Source: an uncultured Prevotellaceae bacterium (lineage in GTDB: Bacteria > Bacteroidota > Bacteroidia > Bacteroidales > Bacteroidaceae). Taken from it: a stretch of 8,768 nucleotides of DNA. Position numbers and translations under genes: made by a program. The stretch covers positions 1 to 8,768 of the forward strand of contig CATXZX010000049.1 in the NCBI GenBank assembly GCA_958404085.1, given 5' to 3'. The first letter of the stretch is position 1. The number at the start of each line of letters is the position of its first letter. A model generated the notes under the pieces. That model ran no database searches and was not told the DNA's origin. It saw nothing but the letters and a program-made list of their open reading frames with translations. Positions 1-5,961 of the stretch are shown here, piece by piece.

Positions 1-470
1 TGTCGGGTGTCACTCCGCCCAATGCCACAACCTTCTTGTCGATAATGCCGTTTTTCGCCGCAATCCGCAGACTTTCATCCGAGAATGCAGCCGGATAATT
101 TTCCTTGGAAATGCTCGAAAAGACCGGACTCAGAAACATGTAGTCAAAATTCTTCTTATATTGTTTTATTTCCTCGAACGAATGGCACGAACAAGTGACC
201 TGCCCTTTGTATTTCACCGGTATTTCCGGATTTCTATGATTCAGATGAACTCCCTTCAGGCCATATTCATCTTTCAGATAGAAATGATCATGCACGACAA
301 TACGTTTCCGGTACGAAGAAGGAAGCAAAGTCAACAAACGTTCGGAATACACAGGCTCCGTTCCGGGCTTACGCAGATGCAGGATATCAAGCCCCTCGTC
401 AAACAATGCTGTCAGGATTTGATCCTCTTCAACAAAGAAAGTCGGCATTGTCATTACAATCAGTTTCATT
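1..470 (-). CDS. Divergent thiamine-phosphate synthase/TenI-family protein, C-terminus beyond the window
   Basis: ATG at 470-468 opens 156 codons that run off the left edge; the family is usually about 200 residues, so perhaps 45 are missing. The TIM-barrel pattern of ThiE/TenI is visible: HLRK (31-34) at the ThiE QxRxK site, VVHDH (58-62) at the (N/D)D site, GVHL (73-76), SPVFSSISK (114-122) at the ThiE GPxxxTxTK loop, and the phosphate-binding ALGG (149-152). Compared with true ThiE, Gln is His31, the last Lys of QxRxK is Pro35, Asn/Asp is His60, and the Asp after GVHLG is Asn80. Several HMP-PP ligands therefore look replaced. TenI's catalytic His is absent too, because Pro115 aligns there. 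Similar proteins occur with thiamine operons in Bacteroides, as I recall. Family membership is firm; enzymatic role is uncertain. It lies 166 bp downstream of mazG on the same strand, has its own candidate -7 box, and shows no THI box upstream. Confidence 0.85.
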
Positions 471-491
471 GGAGTTGTCTTCAAATTTCTG

Positions 492-499
492 CAAATTTA
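492..499 (-). promoter_or_regulatory. Candidate -7 box for the ThiE-like gene
   Basis: Read on the minus strand, TAAATTTG matches the Bacteroides -7 consensus TAnnTTTG and would start a transcript about 15 nt before the ATG at 470. The -33 box is poor: only TGTT or TTTC lies 17-20 nt upstream. No TPP-riboswitch motif lies between this box and mazG, so the gene appears not to be under the thiamine switch seen at 5870. Confidence 0.4.
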
Positions 500-636
500 C
501 GAACTTTAACCGATATGAAACATAGATTCCAACAGTTATTTACACAATTTATATTTATCTGAAACCACTCCAAAGCAGGAATGCATAAAACCTACTCACG
601 CAAACGCTGGCTCACACCGATTTGCACCATTCCGAC

Positions 637-1428
637 TTATCTTTCCCGTTCCTGTTTTTTCGCTTCGTCCCACAGCGCATCCATCTCCTGCAACGAGAGC
701 GCCTTGATAGCCCGCTTTTGAGCTCTGGCACAAGCCTCCACATAATTAAATCGCCGGATAAACTTCTGATTAGTCCGCTCCAGCGCGTTGTCCGGATTGA
801 TATGATAAAGTCTGGCCGCATTGACCAGGCTGAACAATAAATCTCCGAACTCGGCCTCCGCTTTGTCTTTATCCAAATGTTCCACTTCGGCCTCGAACTC
901 TGCCAGTTCTTCCTTGACCTTATCCCAGACCTGTGAGCGTTCTTCCCAATCGAAACCGACATTACGCACTTTATCCTGTATCCGGTACGCCTTGATAAGC
1001 GAAGGCAAAGCCCCGGGTACTCCGGACAGGACCGTCTTGTTGCCGTCCTTCTCACGCTGTTTCAGTTGCTCCCAGTTTTCCGACACCTTTTCCGCCGTGT
1101 CGGCCTGAACATTGCCAAACACATGGGGATGCCTGAATATCAATTTATCGCATAATTTGTTACAGACATCAGCCATATCGAAATCGCCCGTTTCAGAAGC
1201 TATTTTTCCATAGAACATCACATGAAGCAACACGTCGCCCAACTCCTTGCAAATTTCCTTTTTATCATCACGCATCAGGGCATCGCAAAGCTCATAAGTC
1301 TCTTCAATCGTATTGGGACGCAGACTCTCATTGGTCTGCTTGCGGTCCCACGGACATTTCTCGCGCAGTTCATCCAACACATCCAGCAACCTTCCGTAAG
1401 CGTCAAGTTTATCTTGTCTTGTACTCAT
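637..1428 (-). CDS. mazG: Nucleoside triphosphate pyrophosphohydrolase MazG
   Basis: MazG hydrolyses (d)NTPs to the monophosphate plus pyrophosphate in the cytoplasm, a nucleotide-pool cleaning role. The protein is 263 residues from the ATG at 1428, the same length as E. coli MazG, with the two tandem all-alpha MazG domains. In the N-terminal domain the signature CPWDRKQT (25-32) precedes the Mg-binding set EETYE (Glu42, Glu43, Glu46) and ELGD (Glu62, Asp65). The linker carries the family-typical SGVPGALPSL and KVRNVGFDW segments. The second domain repeats the motif as EELAEFEAE and EFGD. An in-frame TTG at 1458 would add ten residues (MQRETKIVKS), but the ATG start gives the standard N-terminus and lies just after a candidate promoter, so I chose it. 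It is probably transcribed alone: the next gene is 166 bp away. No terminator is obvious after the stop. Confidence 0.96.
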   Translation of the reverse strand: MSTRQDKLDAYGRLLDVLDELREKCPWDRKQTNESLRPNTIEETYELCDALMRDDKKEICKELGDVLLHVMFYGKIASETGDFDMADVCNKLCDKLIFRHPHVFGNVQADTAEKVSENWEQLKQREKDGNKTVLSGVPGALPSLIKAYRIQDKVRNVGFDWEERSQVWDKVKEELAEFEAEVEHLDKDKAEAEFGDLLFSLVNAARLYHINPDNALERTNQKFIRRFNYVEACARAQKRAIKALSLQEMDALWDEAKKQERER

Positions 1429-1455
1429 GCTTTTTACTATTTTCGTTTCTCGCTG

Positions 1456-1463
1456 CAAAAATA
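1456..1463 (-). promoter_or_regulatory. Candidate -7 box for mazG
   Basis: On the minus strand TATTTTTG matches TAnnTTTG, 27 nt before the mazG ATG, giving a short leader of about 20 nt. No good TTTG lies at the expected 19-21 nt spacing; one TTTG is present but only 12 nt upstream. The box also overlaps the alternative TTG start, which argues against that start. Confidence 0.4.
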
Positions 1464-1743
1464 ATGCTTTTAAGGCAAATTTCCATCACACACCTTATAT
1501 ATTAAAAGAACTGCATCCAGGAGAAACAGCCATACGAAGAAAGACGAAAAAACCAAACTCGCTGTTACGGCGCACTCCGTACGAAAAATAATTCCGGGCC
1601 TTCTTTTTCGAAATATCGGTCTGGTATTGGTAACAAGTATGGAGATCCGATTGGGAAGGTGCTTTCAAAAGATTTGTCGCTAATGATAATACGCTTATAT
1701 ATTGGGAACGGTTGCACATTATACATGCGAAACTAACGACGTG
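1464..1743. other. Gene-poor stretch with two adjacent hairpins
   Basis: No convincing gene lies between the mazG promoter and the next promoter. A 74-codon minus-strand frame (1495-1719) has no recognisable domain, start signal or family resemblance. Two adjacent inverted repeats stand out. TACGG/CCGTA (1566-1570 and 1577-1581) has a six-base loop, followed directly by CGAAAAA/TTTTTCG (1582-1588 and 1604-1610) with a 15-base loop. A looser pair, ATCGG/CCGAT, lies at 1616-1620 and 1647-1651. These could be a small RNA, a terminator region or a degenerate repeat; I cannot decide from the sequence. Confidence 0.35.
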
Positions 1744-1775
1744 GTTGCTTATGTGAAAATAATTTGCTACCTTAG
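1744..1775 (+). promoter_or_regulatory. Bacteroides-type promoter with palindromic -7 region
   Basis: GTTG (1744-1747), a 20-nt spacer and TACCTTAG (1768-1775) fit the Bacteroides -33/-7 layout with one mismatch in each box. Transcription would start near 1780 and read into the small gene at 1878. The -7 box sits inside the palindrome TTGCTA-CCT-TAGCAA (1764-1778). A wider pair GGTTGC/GCAACC (1743-1748 and 1775-1780) brackets the whole promoter. An operator function is possible but unproven. Confidence 0.5.
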
Positions 1776-1877
1776 CAACCTATTAATCGTTATGGAAATC
1801 AGTGCAGTGTAACGTTAGTGAATGCTGCCTTCTTAGAAATACTTATGTTACAAAATCTCTGGAAATATAATCATATA

Positions 1878-2234
1878 ATGAGTTCCGATGAAGATCAACC
1901 TGCCGTCGAAAACCTCTATGTCGGCTTTGATGATTCTATGCGCCTCATAGTAACCATCGAATATGTTGACTATGAGAAACCCGAATATACCTGCTCTGTT
2001 TCTGCCGTAGTGAACAAGGAGGATACCTTCAACTTATCAAAAAAACTAAAAGTAACGATGATGGATTTGCCGGATGCGATAAACGAATCCATGGAAGAGT
2101 ATACAGAAATAGCAAATGCGGATTTTCAGCAAGTAGAAGAATGTTTTAAAGAAGTCACAAATTGTCTTATCAATGAAAAATGTCCCTATAAGATAGTTCG
2201 CAAATACGGCAAACAGGGTTTTATTTGCTGTTGA
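1878..2234 (+). CDS. Conserved-looking hypothetical protein, 118 residues
   Basis: I do not recognise this protein. It is a small acidic soluble protein with no signal peptide or membrane segment. It has a beta-rich first half (GFDDSMRLIVTIEYVDYEKP, then CSVSAVV), a helical acidic middle (NESMEEYTEIANADFQQVEE), and a C-terminus with cysteines ending in ICC. Composition resembles a real protein, and a promoter lies about 100 bp upstream. The start is uncertain: ATG 1878 gives MSSDEDQ; in-frame ATG 1845 or GTG 1818 would add 11 or 20 residues without a better ribosome site. A short unrelated frame (ATG 1792 to TAA 1812) sits in the leader. The stop codon lies at the edge of a perfect inverted repeat. 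It is separated from the next gene by 110 bp that contain a new promoter, so it is probably a single-gene unit. Confidence 0.65.
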   Translation: MSSDEDQPAVENLYVGFDDSMRLIVTIEYVDYEKPEYTCSVSAVVNKEDTFNLSKKLKVTMMDLPDAINESMEEYTEIANADFQQVEECFKEVTNCLINEKCPYKIVRKYGKQGFICC

Positions 2235-2241
2235 ACCCTGT
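2213..2241 (+). terminator. Stem-loop spanning the stop codon, possible terminator
   Basis: ACAGGGTT (2213-2220) and AACCCTGT (2234-2241) form a perfect 8-bp stem with a 13-nt loop; the TGA stop of the upstream gene (2232-2234) lies at the loop/stem edge. No U-tract follows on the plus strand (next bases ATCATCTAC), so this is not a textbook intrinsic terminator. It may instead stabilise the 3' end. Confidence 0.4.
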
Positions 2242-2286
2242 ATCATCTACAAAAATACATGATTTCCCATATTTTCTATCTGTCTG

Positions 2287-2318
2287 CTTGCATATTTCAA
2301 AAATAAAGCATAACTTTG
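2287..2318 (+). promoter_or_regulatory. Bacteroides-type promoter for the secreted protein/L,D-transpeptidase pair
   Basis: CTTG (2287-2290), a spacer of exactly 20 nt and TAACTTTG (2311-2318) match the -33 TTTG and -7 TAnnTTTG consensus with a single mismatch. Start of transcription near 2324 would give a leader of about 20 nt before the GTG at 2345. Confidence 0.7.
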
Positions 2319-2334
2319 CCTCTATCGTATAAAT

Positions 2335-2340
2335 AAGGAG
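2335..2340 (+). promoter_or_regulatory. Shine-Dalgarno sequence deciding a GTG start
   Basis: AAGGAG lies four bases before the GTG at 2345. Such a strong ribosome site is not seen before the other genes of this window and supports the non-ATG start, which also gives a complete signal peptide. Confidence 0.65.
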
Positions 2341-2344
2341 ATAC

Positions 2345-2650
2345 GTGAAATACTTGAGATTATACATAACAAGTTTCTTACTGGCCTTCACTATGGGTTC
2401 GTTATATGCCAGCACATCTGCATCGTCATTAGACGAGCGGGATGATAATGGCGTAAAAATCCAGATTGAACGGACCGAAGCACGTATTCTCAACGCCGCT
2501 CAATCCACCCTCGAGATTTATGACCTTACAGGCAAACGTATTGTCACACATCGGATTGACAATGCCGACAAAACCATCAGCCTGCCGGCGCAGCGCGGTT
2601 GCTACATCCTAAAAATCGGAAAACTCACACGTAAAGTTTCTATTCATTAA
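2345..2650 (+). CDS. Small secreted protein with T9SS (Por) tail-like domain
   Basis: The 101-residue product has a signal peptide (Lys2, Arg5, then a hydrophobic core at 6-20) with likely cleavage after LYA (22). A short polar linker of about 15 residues follows, then a domain (about 38-101) shaped like the C-terminal targeting domain of type IX secretion. Its pattern is LEIYDLTGKRI (56-66), a charged turn, ISLPAQRGCYILKIG, and a final KVSIH strand. In T9SS cargo this beta-sandwich tail normally follows a large passenger; here there is almost none. Start is GTG at 2345, backed by AAGGAG. It ends nine bases before the L,D-transpeptidase ATG, so the two are probably co-transcribed. It could be a stand-alone tail-like protein, the remnant of a larger cargo gene, or a periplasmic protein that only resembles the fold. 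The homology call is by pattern, not search. Confidence 0.75.
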   Translation: MKYLRLYITSFLLAFTMGSLYASTSASSLDERDDNGVKIQIERTEARILNAAQSTLEIYDLTGKRIVTHRIDNADKTISLPAQRGCYILKIGKLTRKVSIH

Positions 2651-2659
2651 TCCGGTGTG

Positions 2660-4207
2660 ATGAGGCCTTTCGGTACATTATTGTTCATCATTCTATCTGT
2701 TTTGTGCCTCCACATACAGTGCGATGACAACAACAATAAAAAGCGCGCTGCAGTATCCATCGGATATTTAGACTCTGTCCGGATAAAATCTTTGGTCGTA
2801 CAAAACCGCACCATTCGCCGAACTATCGATCAACTCCGCCTCCGCACACGCGACACAACCTTTATTGATCTTTGCGTAAACCGTTATTATGCCGAAAAAC
2901 GACCGTATCTATGGATTACACGTAACGGCATCGACCACCGTGCCGACACACTACTGAGAAGAATCGAAAAAATTCCGGAAACCGGCATCGATGCTGAAAT
3001 TCTTTTTATACCTCTATTGCAGAAAGAACTACACCGGCTTCGCACACTCGACTTCACAGACCAAAACCGTATCAACCAGACGCTGGCCCGGCTTGAATAC
3101 TATCTGACAAAAGCTTTTTTGCGCTATGCTTCGGGACAACGTTTCGGCTTTATTAATCCCCGGATTCTATTCAACCGCATAGAGTTGGAAGACACATTAA
3201 AGAATCAGTTCAAGGTTCTTTTCGACATTCCTGTCTCATCAGCCGGACAAGCCTTTGTCGATACAGCCTTTACAGCGCTGCGTCAAGACCGGTTGCCTTC
3301 TTTCCTGAACGATATTCAACCGGATGATACTCTTTATACCCGATACATGGAAGCCTATGCCGCCTCAGGAACGAACAAGCAGCAACGAAAAAGCCTGATT
3401 GCGGCAATGGAACGGTGCAGATGGCGTACCATTCCCCGGCAAGAAGGCAAACGCATTATTGTCAACCTGCCGGCATGGAACCTCGAAGCATCAGACTACC
3501 ATACAGGAGCGCGAATCGAAATGCGTATATGTGCGGGAAGCAGCAAGAACAAAACTCCCTTATTGACAAGCCGGATTAAACGAATGGAACTCAACCCCTA
3601 CTGGATCGTACCACAAAGCATTGTACGAAAAGAAATCGCAACACAGCATGTTCAGGATGCCGACTACTTTACACGGAACTATATGGAAATCATCGACAAG
3701 GAGTCGAAAGAGGTTTTGGAACCGGAAAAAGTTACGGCCGAAATGCTACTCAGTGGCGATTACACGGTGAGACAGGAAAAAGGAGAAAACAATTCGCTGG
3801 GACGCATTATTTTCCGTTTTCCCAACAACTTTGCCATTTATCTGCACGACACCCCCAACCGTTCAGCATTCAACCAAACATGGCGTGGAGTCAGTCATGG
3901 CTGTATCCGTTTGGAACAACCCCTTCTGTTGGCCGACTTTTTATACGAAGAAGAAGACTCCGAACGATTCATGGAGCGTGTCCGTCTTTCCATCGAACAA
4001 CCTCCGCAAACAGATTATGGAAAGAAATTGCAGGATAATCCTAAATTCCAGCCCCTGACATCCCATACATTCCAATCAGAAACCCCTGTATACATAGATT
4101 ACCGTACCGTATGGCCCGACCATACAGGAAAGCTATGTTACTATCCCGATACATACCGATATGATGAGTTAATTATCAAACAACTTACGACCTATAAACT
4201 CCGTTAA
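2660..4207 (+). CDS. YcbB-type L,D-transpeptidase (YkuD domain), putative lipoprotein
   Basis: L,D-transpeptidases make 3-3 cross-links in peptidoglycan, or attach proteins to it, using a catalytic cysteine in the periplasm. The 515-residue protein has a hydrophobic N-terminus (7-19) ending in LHIQC; Cys21 followed by DDNNN could be a lipidated cysteine, though Gln at -1 is atypical. Residues about 70-180 resemble the YcbB scaffold domain. MERCRW near 250 and RIIVNLPAW just after it are typical of the start of the YcbB catalytic part. The YkuD signature is complete: His396 in HDTPNR, Trp in QTWRGV, then SHGCIRL with His413 and catalytic Cys415. I see no peptidoglycan-binding repeat between scaffold and catalytic parts, so it is more compact than E. 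coli LdtD. GTG 2657 immediately precedes ATG 2660; I chose the ATG. The gene follows the small secreted protein by nine bases. Confidence 0.92.
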   Translation: MRPFGTLLFIILSVLCLHIQCDDNNNKKRAAVSIGYLDSVRIKSLVVQNRTIRRTIDQLRLRTRDTTFIDLCVNRYYAEKRPYLWITRNGIDHRADTLLRRIEKIPETGIDAEILFIPLLQKELHRLRTLDFTDQNRINQTLARLEYYLTKAFLRYASGQRFGFINPRILFNRIELEDTLKNQFKVLFDIPVSSAGQAFVDTAFTALRQDRLPSFLNDIQPDDTLYTRYMEAYAASGTNKQQRKSLIAAMERCRWRTIPRQEGKRIIVNLPAWNLEASDYHTGARIEMRICAGSSKNKTPLLTSRIKRMELNPYWIVPQSIVRKEIATQHVQDADYFTRNYMEIIDKESKEVLEPEKVTAEMLLSGDYTVRQEKGENNSLGRIIFRFPNNFAIYLHDTPNRSAFNQTWRGVSHGCIRLEQPLLLADFLYEEEDSERFMERVRLSIEQPPQTDYGKKLQDNPKFQPLTSHTFQSETPVYIDYRTVWPDHTGKLCYYPDTYRYDELIIKQLTTYKLR

Positions 4208-4233
4208 TACTTCTTATCGAAGTCCCGGGTCGG

Positions 4234-4258
4234 TAAACCTTTTACGTATACTATCGTC
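4234..4258 (+). promoter_or_regulatory. Candidate ECF-type promoter upstream of the sigma factor gene
   Basis: TAAAC (4234-4238), 16 nt and CGTC (4255-4258) resemble the -35 (AAC-containing) and -10 (CGT-containing) layout that ECF sigma factors recognise in other bacteria. No good Bacteroides housekeeping promoter is visible in this 109-bp gap; TAATTTTC (4259-4266) is the nearest -7-like string and lacks a -33 box. Autoregulation would be usual for ECF factors, but this assignment is tentative. Confidence 0.3.
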
Positions 4259-4316
4259 TAATTTTCCATAAGAATCTTTTACACAAACTCTTTCTCTGGA
4301 GCTCCTTATAAAAAGA

Positions 4317-4862
4317 ATGAAACATATTGACGAAAATATTCTGCTACAACAACTAAAAGAACCACACACCCGACGCAAAGCCTTTGAAGAGATGGTTCGC
4401 CATTTCTCGCCCTTATTGTATTGGCAGATACGCAGGCTTGTCTTTACGCACGACGATGCTGATGACTTGCTCCAAAATACATTCATGAAAGCATGGGTCG
4501 GGCTTGATTCATTCCGTGGTGAAGCCAAACTCACAACATGGCTCTACCGGATAGCACTGAACGAAAGCCTAAGTTTTCTCAGACAAAAAAACGAAGCCCT
4601 GACACTGGATGACAGCAGCGCTTTTCCTGCTTATTCGCTACAAAGCGACCCTTATTTCGACGGAGACGAAACCCAACTGTTACTTCAGCAAGCCATAGAA
4701 AGTCTGCCTCCCCGACAAAGGATTATATTCACCATGAAATACTACAAAGAAATGAAATACGAAGAAATCAGCGAGATTCTTCAGACAAGTGTCGGCGCTC
4801 TGAAAGCCTCTTACCACATAGCTGTAAAAAAAATAGAAACTTATTTTCAAGAACACGATTAA
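4317..4862 (+). CDS. ECF-family RNA polymerase sigma factor
   Basis: The 181-residue protein has the two-domain layout of group IV sigma factors. Sigma-2 covers about residues 22-90, with the core-binding DADDLLQNTFMKAW (47-60) and the -10-recognition segment FRGEAKLTTWLYRIALN (66-82). An acidic linker (about 92-120) follows, then sigma-4 (about 124-176) with LPPRQRIIF (130-138) and a helix-turn-helix YEEISEILQTSVGALKASYH. No extra domains are present. ATG 4317 follows an A-rich stretch without a Shine-Dalgarno sequence, as is common in Bacteroidetes. It is followed after 47 bp by a membrane protein in the usual anti-sigma position and then by a periplasmic Spy-like protein, all on the plus strand. 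The context suggests it responds to envelope conditions; the regulon is unknown, though the L,D-transpeptidase upstream is a possible neighbour target. Confidence 0.95.
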   Translation: MKHIDENILLQQLKEPHTRRKAFEEMVRHFSPLLYWQIRRLVFTHDDADDLLQNTFMKAWVGLDSFRGEAKLTTWLYRIALNESLSFLRQKNEALTLDDSSAFPAYSLQSDPYFDGDETQLLLQQAIESLPPRQRIIFTMKYYKEMKYEEISEILQTSVGALKASYHIAVKKIETYFQEHD

Positions 4863-4909
4863 ACCTTTACATTTATATTCATCTAATACATTATAATAAA
4901 AAGAACGTT

Positions 4910-5314
4910 ATGAAAAAAGAAGTTTTGAATGACAAAATGAGAAAGGAAAATCCGTTTCGCATTCCGGATAATTATTTTGAAAACTTCTCTACTCGTATCA
5001 TGCAACAATTACCCCCAAACGAAACGAATACCGAAAGTACCTCCCGTAAGAAGGTAATCCTGCGAAAGAATAAAATTTCTGCCTTTAAACGCATCAAACC
5101 CTACCTCTATTTGGCAGCCATGTTTGCCGGACTTTATTTTGGTATTTATGTGTTTAACTATCAGCGGACACGACTACAACAATCCTCAGCCAAACAAGAA
5201 ACGACCGAGGAATCTTCCTTCATCTTCACGGATGACGAAACATTGGACGAAATGTTCAACTTTGCTGCAGCAGACAAAGATATGCTTTATGATTACCTGG
5301 CAGAAGATTACTAA
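4910..5314 (+). CDS. Single-pass membrane protein, putative anti-sigma factor
   Basis: This 134-residue protein has a basic cytoplasmic N-terminal part (1-63) with the motif NPFRIPDNYFENFSTRIM (14-31). One transmembrane helix (about 64-84, KPYLYLAAMFAGLYFGIYVF) follows, then a highly acidic outer tail (about 87-134, ending LYDYLAEDY). This N-in/C-out layout directly after an ECF sigma gene is typical of an anti-sigma factor. However, no zinc-binding ZAS motif (HxxxCxxC) is present, so the sigma-binding role is inferred from position and topology only. The NPFxxPxxYFExF motif is common in short membrane proteins beside Bacteroidetes ECF genes, as I recall. The next gene starts 32 bp downstream, and co-transcription of all three is likely. 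Confidence 0.75.
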   Translation: MKKEVLNDKMRKENPFRIPDNYFENFSTRIMQQLPPNETNTESTSRKKVILRKNKISAFKRIKPYLYLAAMFAGLYFGIYVFNYQRTRLQQSSAKQETTEESSFIFTDDETLDEMFNFAAADKDMLYDYLAEDY

Positions 5315-5346
5315 CACACTATCATAACCAAATAAACTATTTACAG

Positions 5347-5805
5347 ATGAAACGTATACTCACTTTTATCATCTCCCTGATTGCGGTTATAACAATCGCA
5401 GCACAGAACAAGCATTCTTTTTCACCCAAAGAATTCGTGCAGCGACAAGAAAGATTCATTATCAAAGAAGCGCATCTCACTCCTGAAGAAGCGGACAAAT
5501 TCTTCCCACTCTTTCACGAAATGAACAACCAATTGCGCAAAAAGGAAAAAGAAATCCGCGAACTGATGAGAAAAGTCCAGATCCAAAAATTAGATGAGAA
5601 CGAATACAAGCACATATATAATGAGCTGAACAATCTGGCTATTAACAAAGTAAAGACAGAACAGGCATACTACAAAAAAATTCTGCATGTCATCAGTATT
5701 GAAAAAGCACTGCGGGTACAAGAGGCTAAACGTCGTTTCGACCGTCAGTACCTCAAATGGATGGTGTACAAAGGCCACAATTCACGTAAAGGCCCTCAGA
5801 AATAA
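5347..5805 (+). CDS. Periplasmic Spy/CpxP-like protein
   Basis: The 152-residue product has a clear signal peptide (basic start, hydrophobic 4-18, likely cleavage after AA19). The mature part is very helical and charged. It contains LTPEEADKFFPLFHEMN (44-60), which resembles the LTxxQ-type repeat of Spy, CpxP and the CnrX/ZraP metal-sensor group. A long coiled-coil-like helix (about 62-105) and a basic end (KRRFDRQYLKWM) follow. E. coli Spy and CpxP are ATP-independent periplasmic chaperones or stress sensors; no metal ligands or enzyme motifs are obvious here. Third gene after the ECF sigma factor and the membrane protein, it may act as a periplasmic sensor or effector for that pair. It is followed directly by the thiamine promoter without a clear terminator. 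Family by pattern only. Confidence 0.78.
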   Translation: MKRILTFIISLIAVITIAAQNKHSFSPKEFVQRQERFIIKEAHLTPEEADKFFPLFHEMNNQLRKKEKEIRELMRKVQIQKLDENEYKHIYNELNNLAINKVKTEQAYYKKILHVISIEKALRVQEAKRRFDRQYLKWMVYKGHNSRKGPQK

Positions 5806-5832
5806 TTATCCGGAAAAAAGACCGATCAAATC

Positions 5833-5863
5833 TTTTCGCATTCAATTTTTATCTCTATATTTG
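5833..5863 (+). promoter_or_regulatory. Promoter of the thiamine operon
   Basis: TTTT (5833-5836), 19 nt and a perfect TAnnTTTG box, TATATTTG (5856-5863), give a start site near 5869. That places the first transcribed bases right at the 5' side of the TPP aptamer, as expected for a riboswitch-led transcript. Confidence 0.7.
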
Positions 5864-5869
5864 CGCTTG

Positions 5870-5961
5870 AAACAAAGGGGTGCCCGTTATTCTTCGGAGT
5901 CAATGGTGCTGAGATTATACCCTAAAAACCTGTACGGATAATACCGGCGTAGGAATTGTTT
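5870..5961 (+). promoter_or_regulatory. TPP riboswitch (THI element) aptamer
   Basis: The conserved elements of the TPP aptamer occur in order: GGGGTGCC (5877-5884), GCTGAGA (5908-5914) with ATACCC (5917-5922), ACCTG (5928-5932), GGATAATACCGGCGTAGG (5936-5953). P1 pairs AAACAA (5870-5875) with TTGTTT (5956-5961). P2 pairs GGGT (5878-5881) with ACCC (5919-5922). P3 is short and capped by a C-TTCG-G tetraloop (5893-5898). P4 pairs CGG (5935-5937) with CCG (5944-5946). P5 pairs CCT (5929-5931) with AGG (5951-5953). It precedes thiE-thiC-thi4, so TPP should switch off synthesis of the whole operon. Confidence 0.96.

Noticed and set aside
161..562. 133-codon plus-strand open frame
   Set aside because: It lies antisense to the ThiE-like gene, whose minus-strand reading shows clear family motifs; this frame shows none.
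612..1055. 147-codon minus-strand frame inside mazG
   Set aside because: It is a shifted frame of mazG, rich in Arg and Ser, with no domain; the mazG frame has both complete MazG motifs.
1429..1458. TTG start extending MazG by ten residues
   Set aside because: The ATG at 1428 gives the normal family N-terminus, and the -7 box overlaps the TTG.
1495..1719. 74-codon minus-strand frame as a gene
   Set aside because: No recognisable domain, promoter or ribosome site, and the residue mix looks random; treated as non-coding.
4206..4223. Hairpin ACTTC/GAAGT after the L,D-transpeptidase as a terminator
   Set aside because: Only five base pairs and no following T-run.
4298..4305. Palindrome GGAGCTCC before the sigma factor gene as an operator
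   Set aside because: Eight bases, single copy and no other support; expected by chance.
5816..5836. AAAAGA/TCTTTT hairpin as terminator of the Spy-like gene
   Set aside because: All A/T-rich, weak, and its 3' arm overlaps the -33 region of the thiamine promoter.
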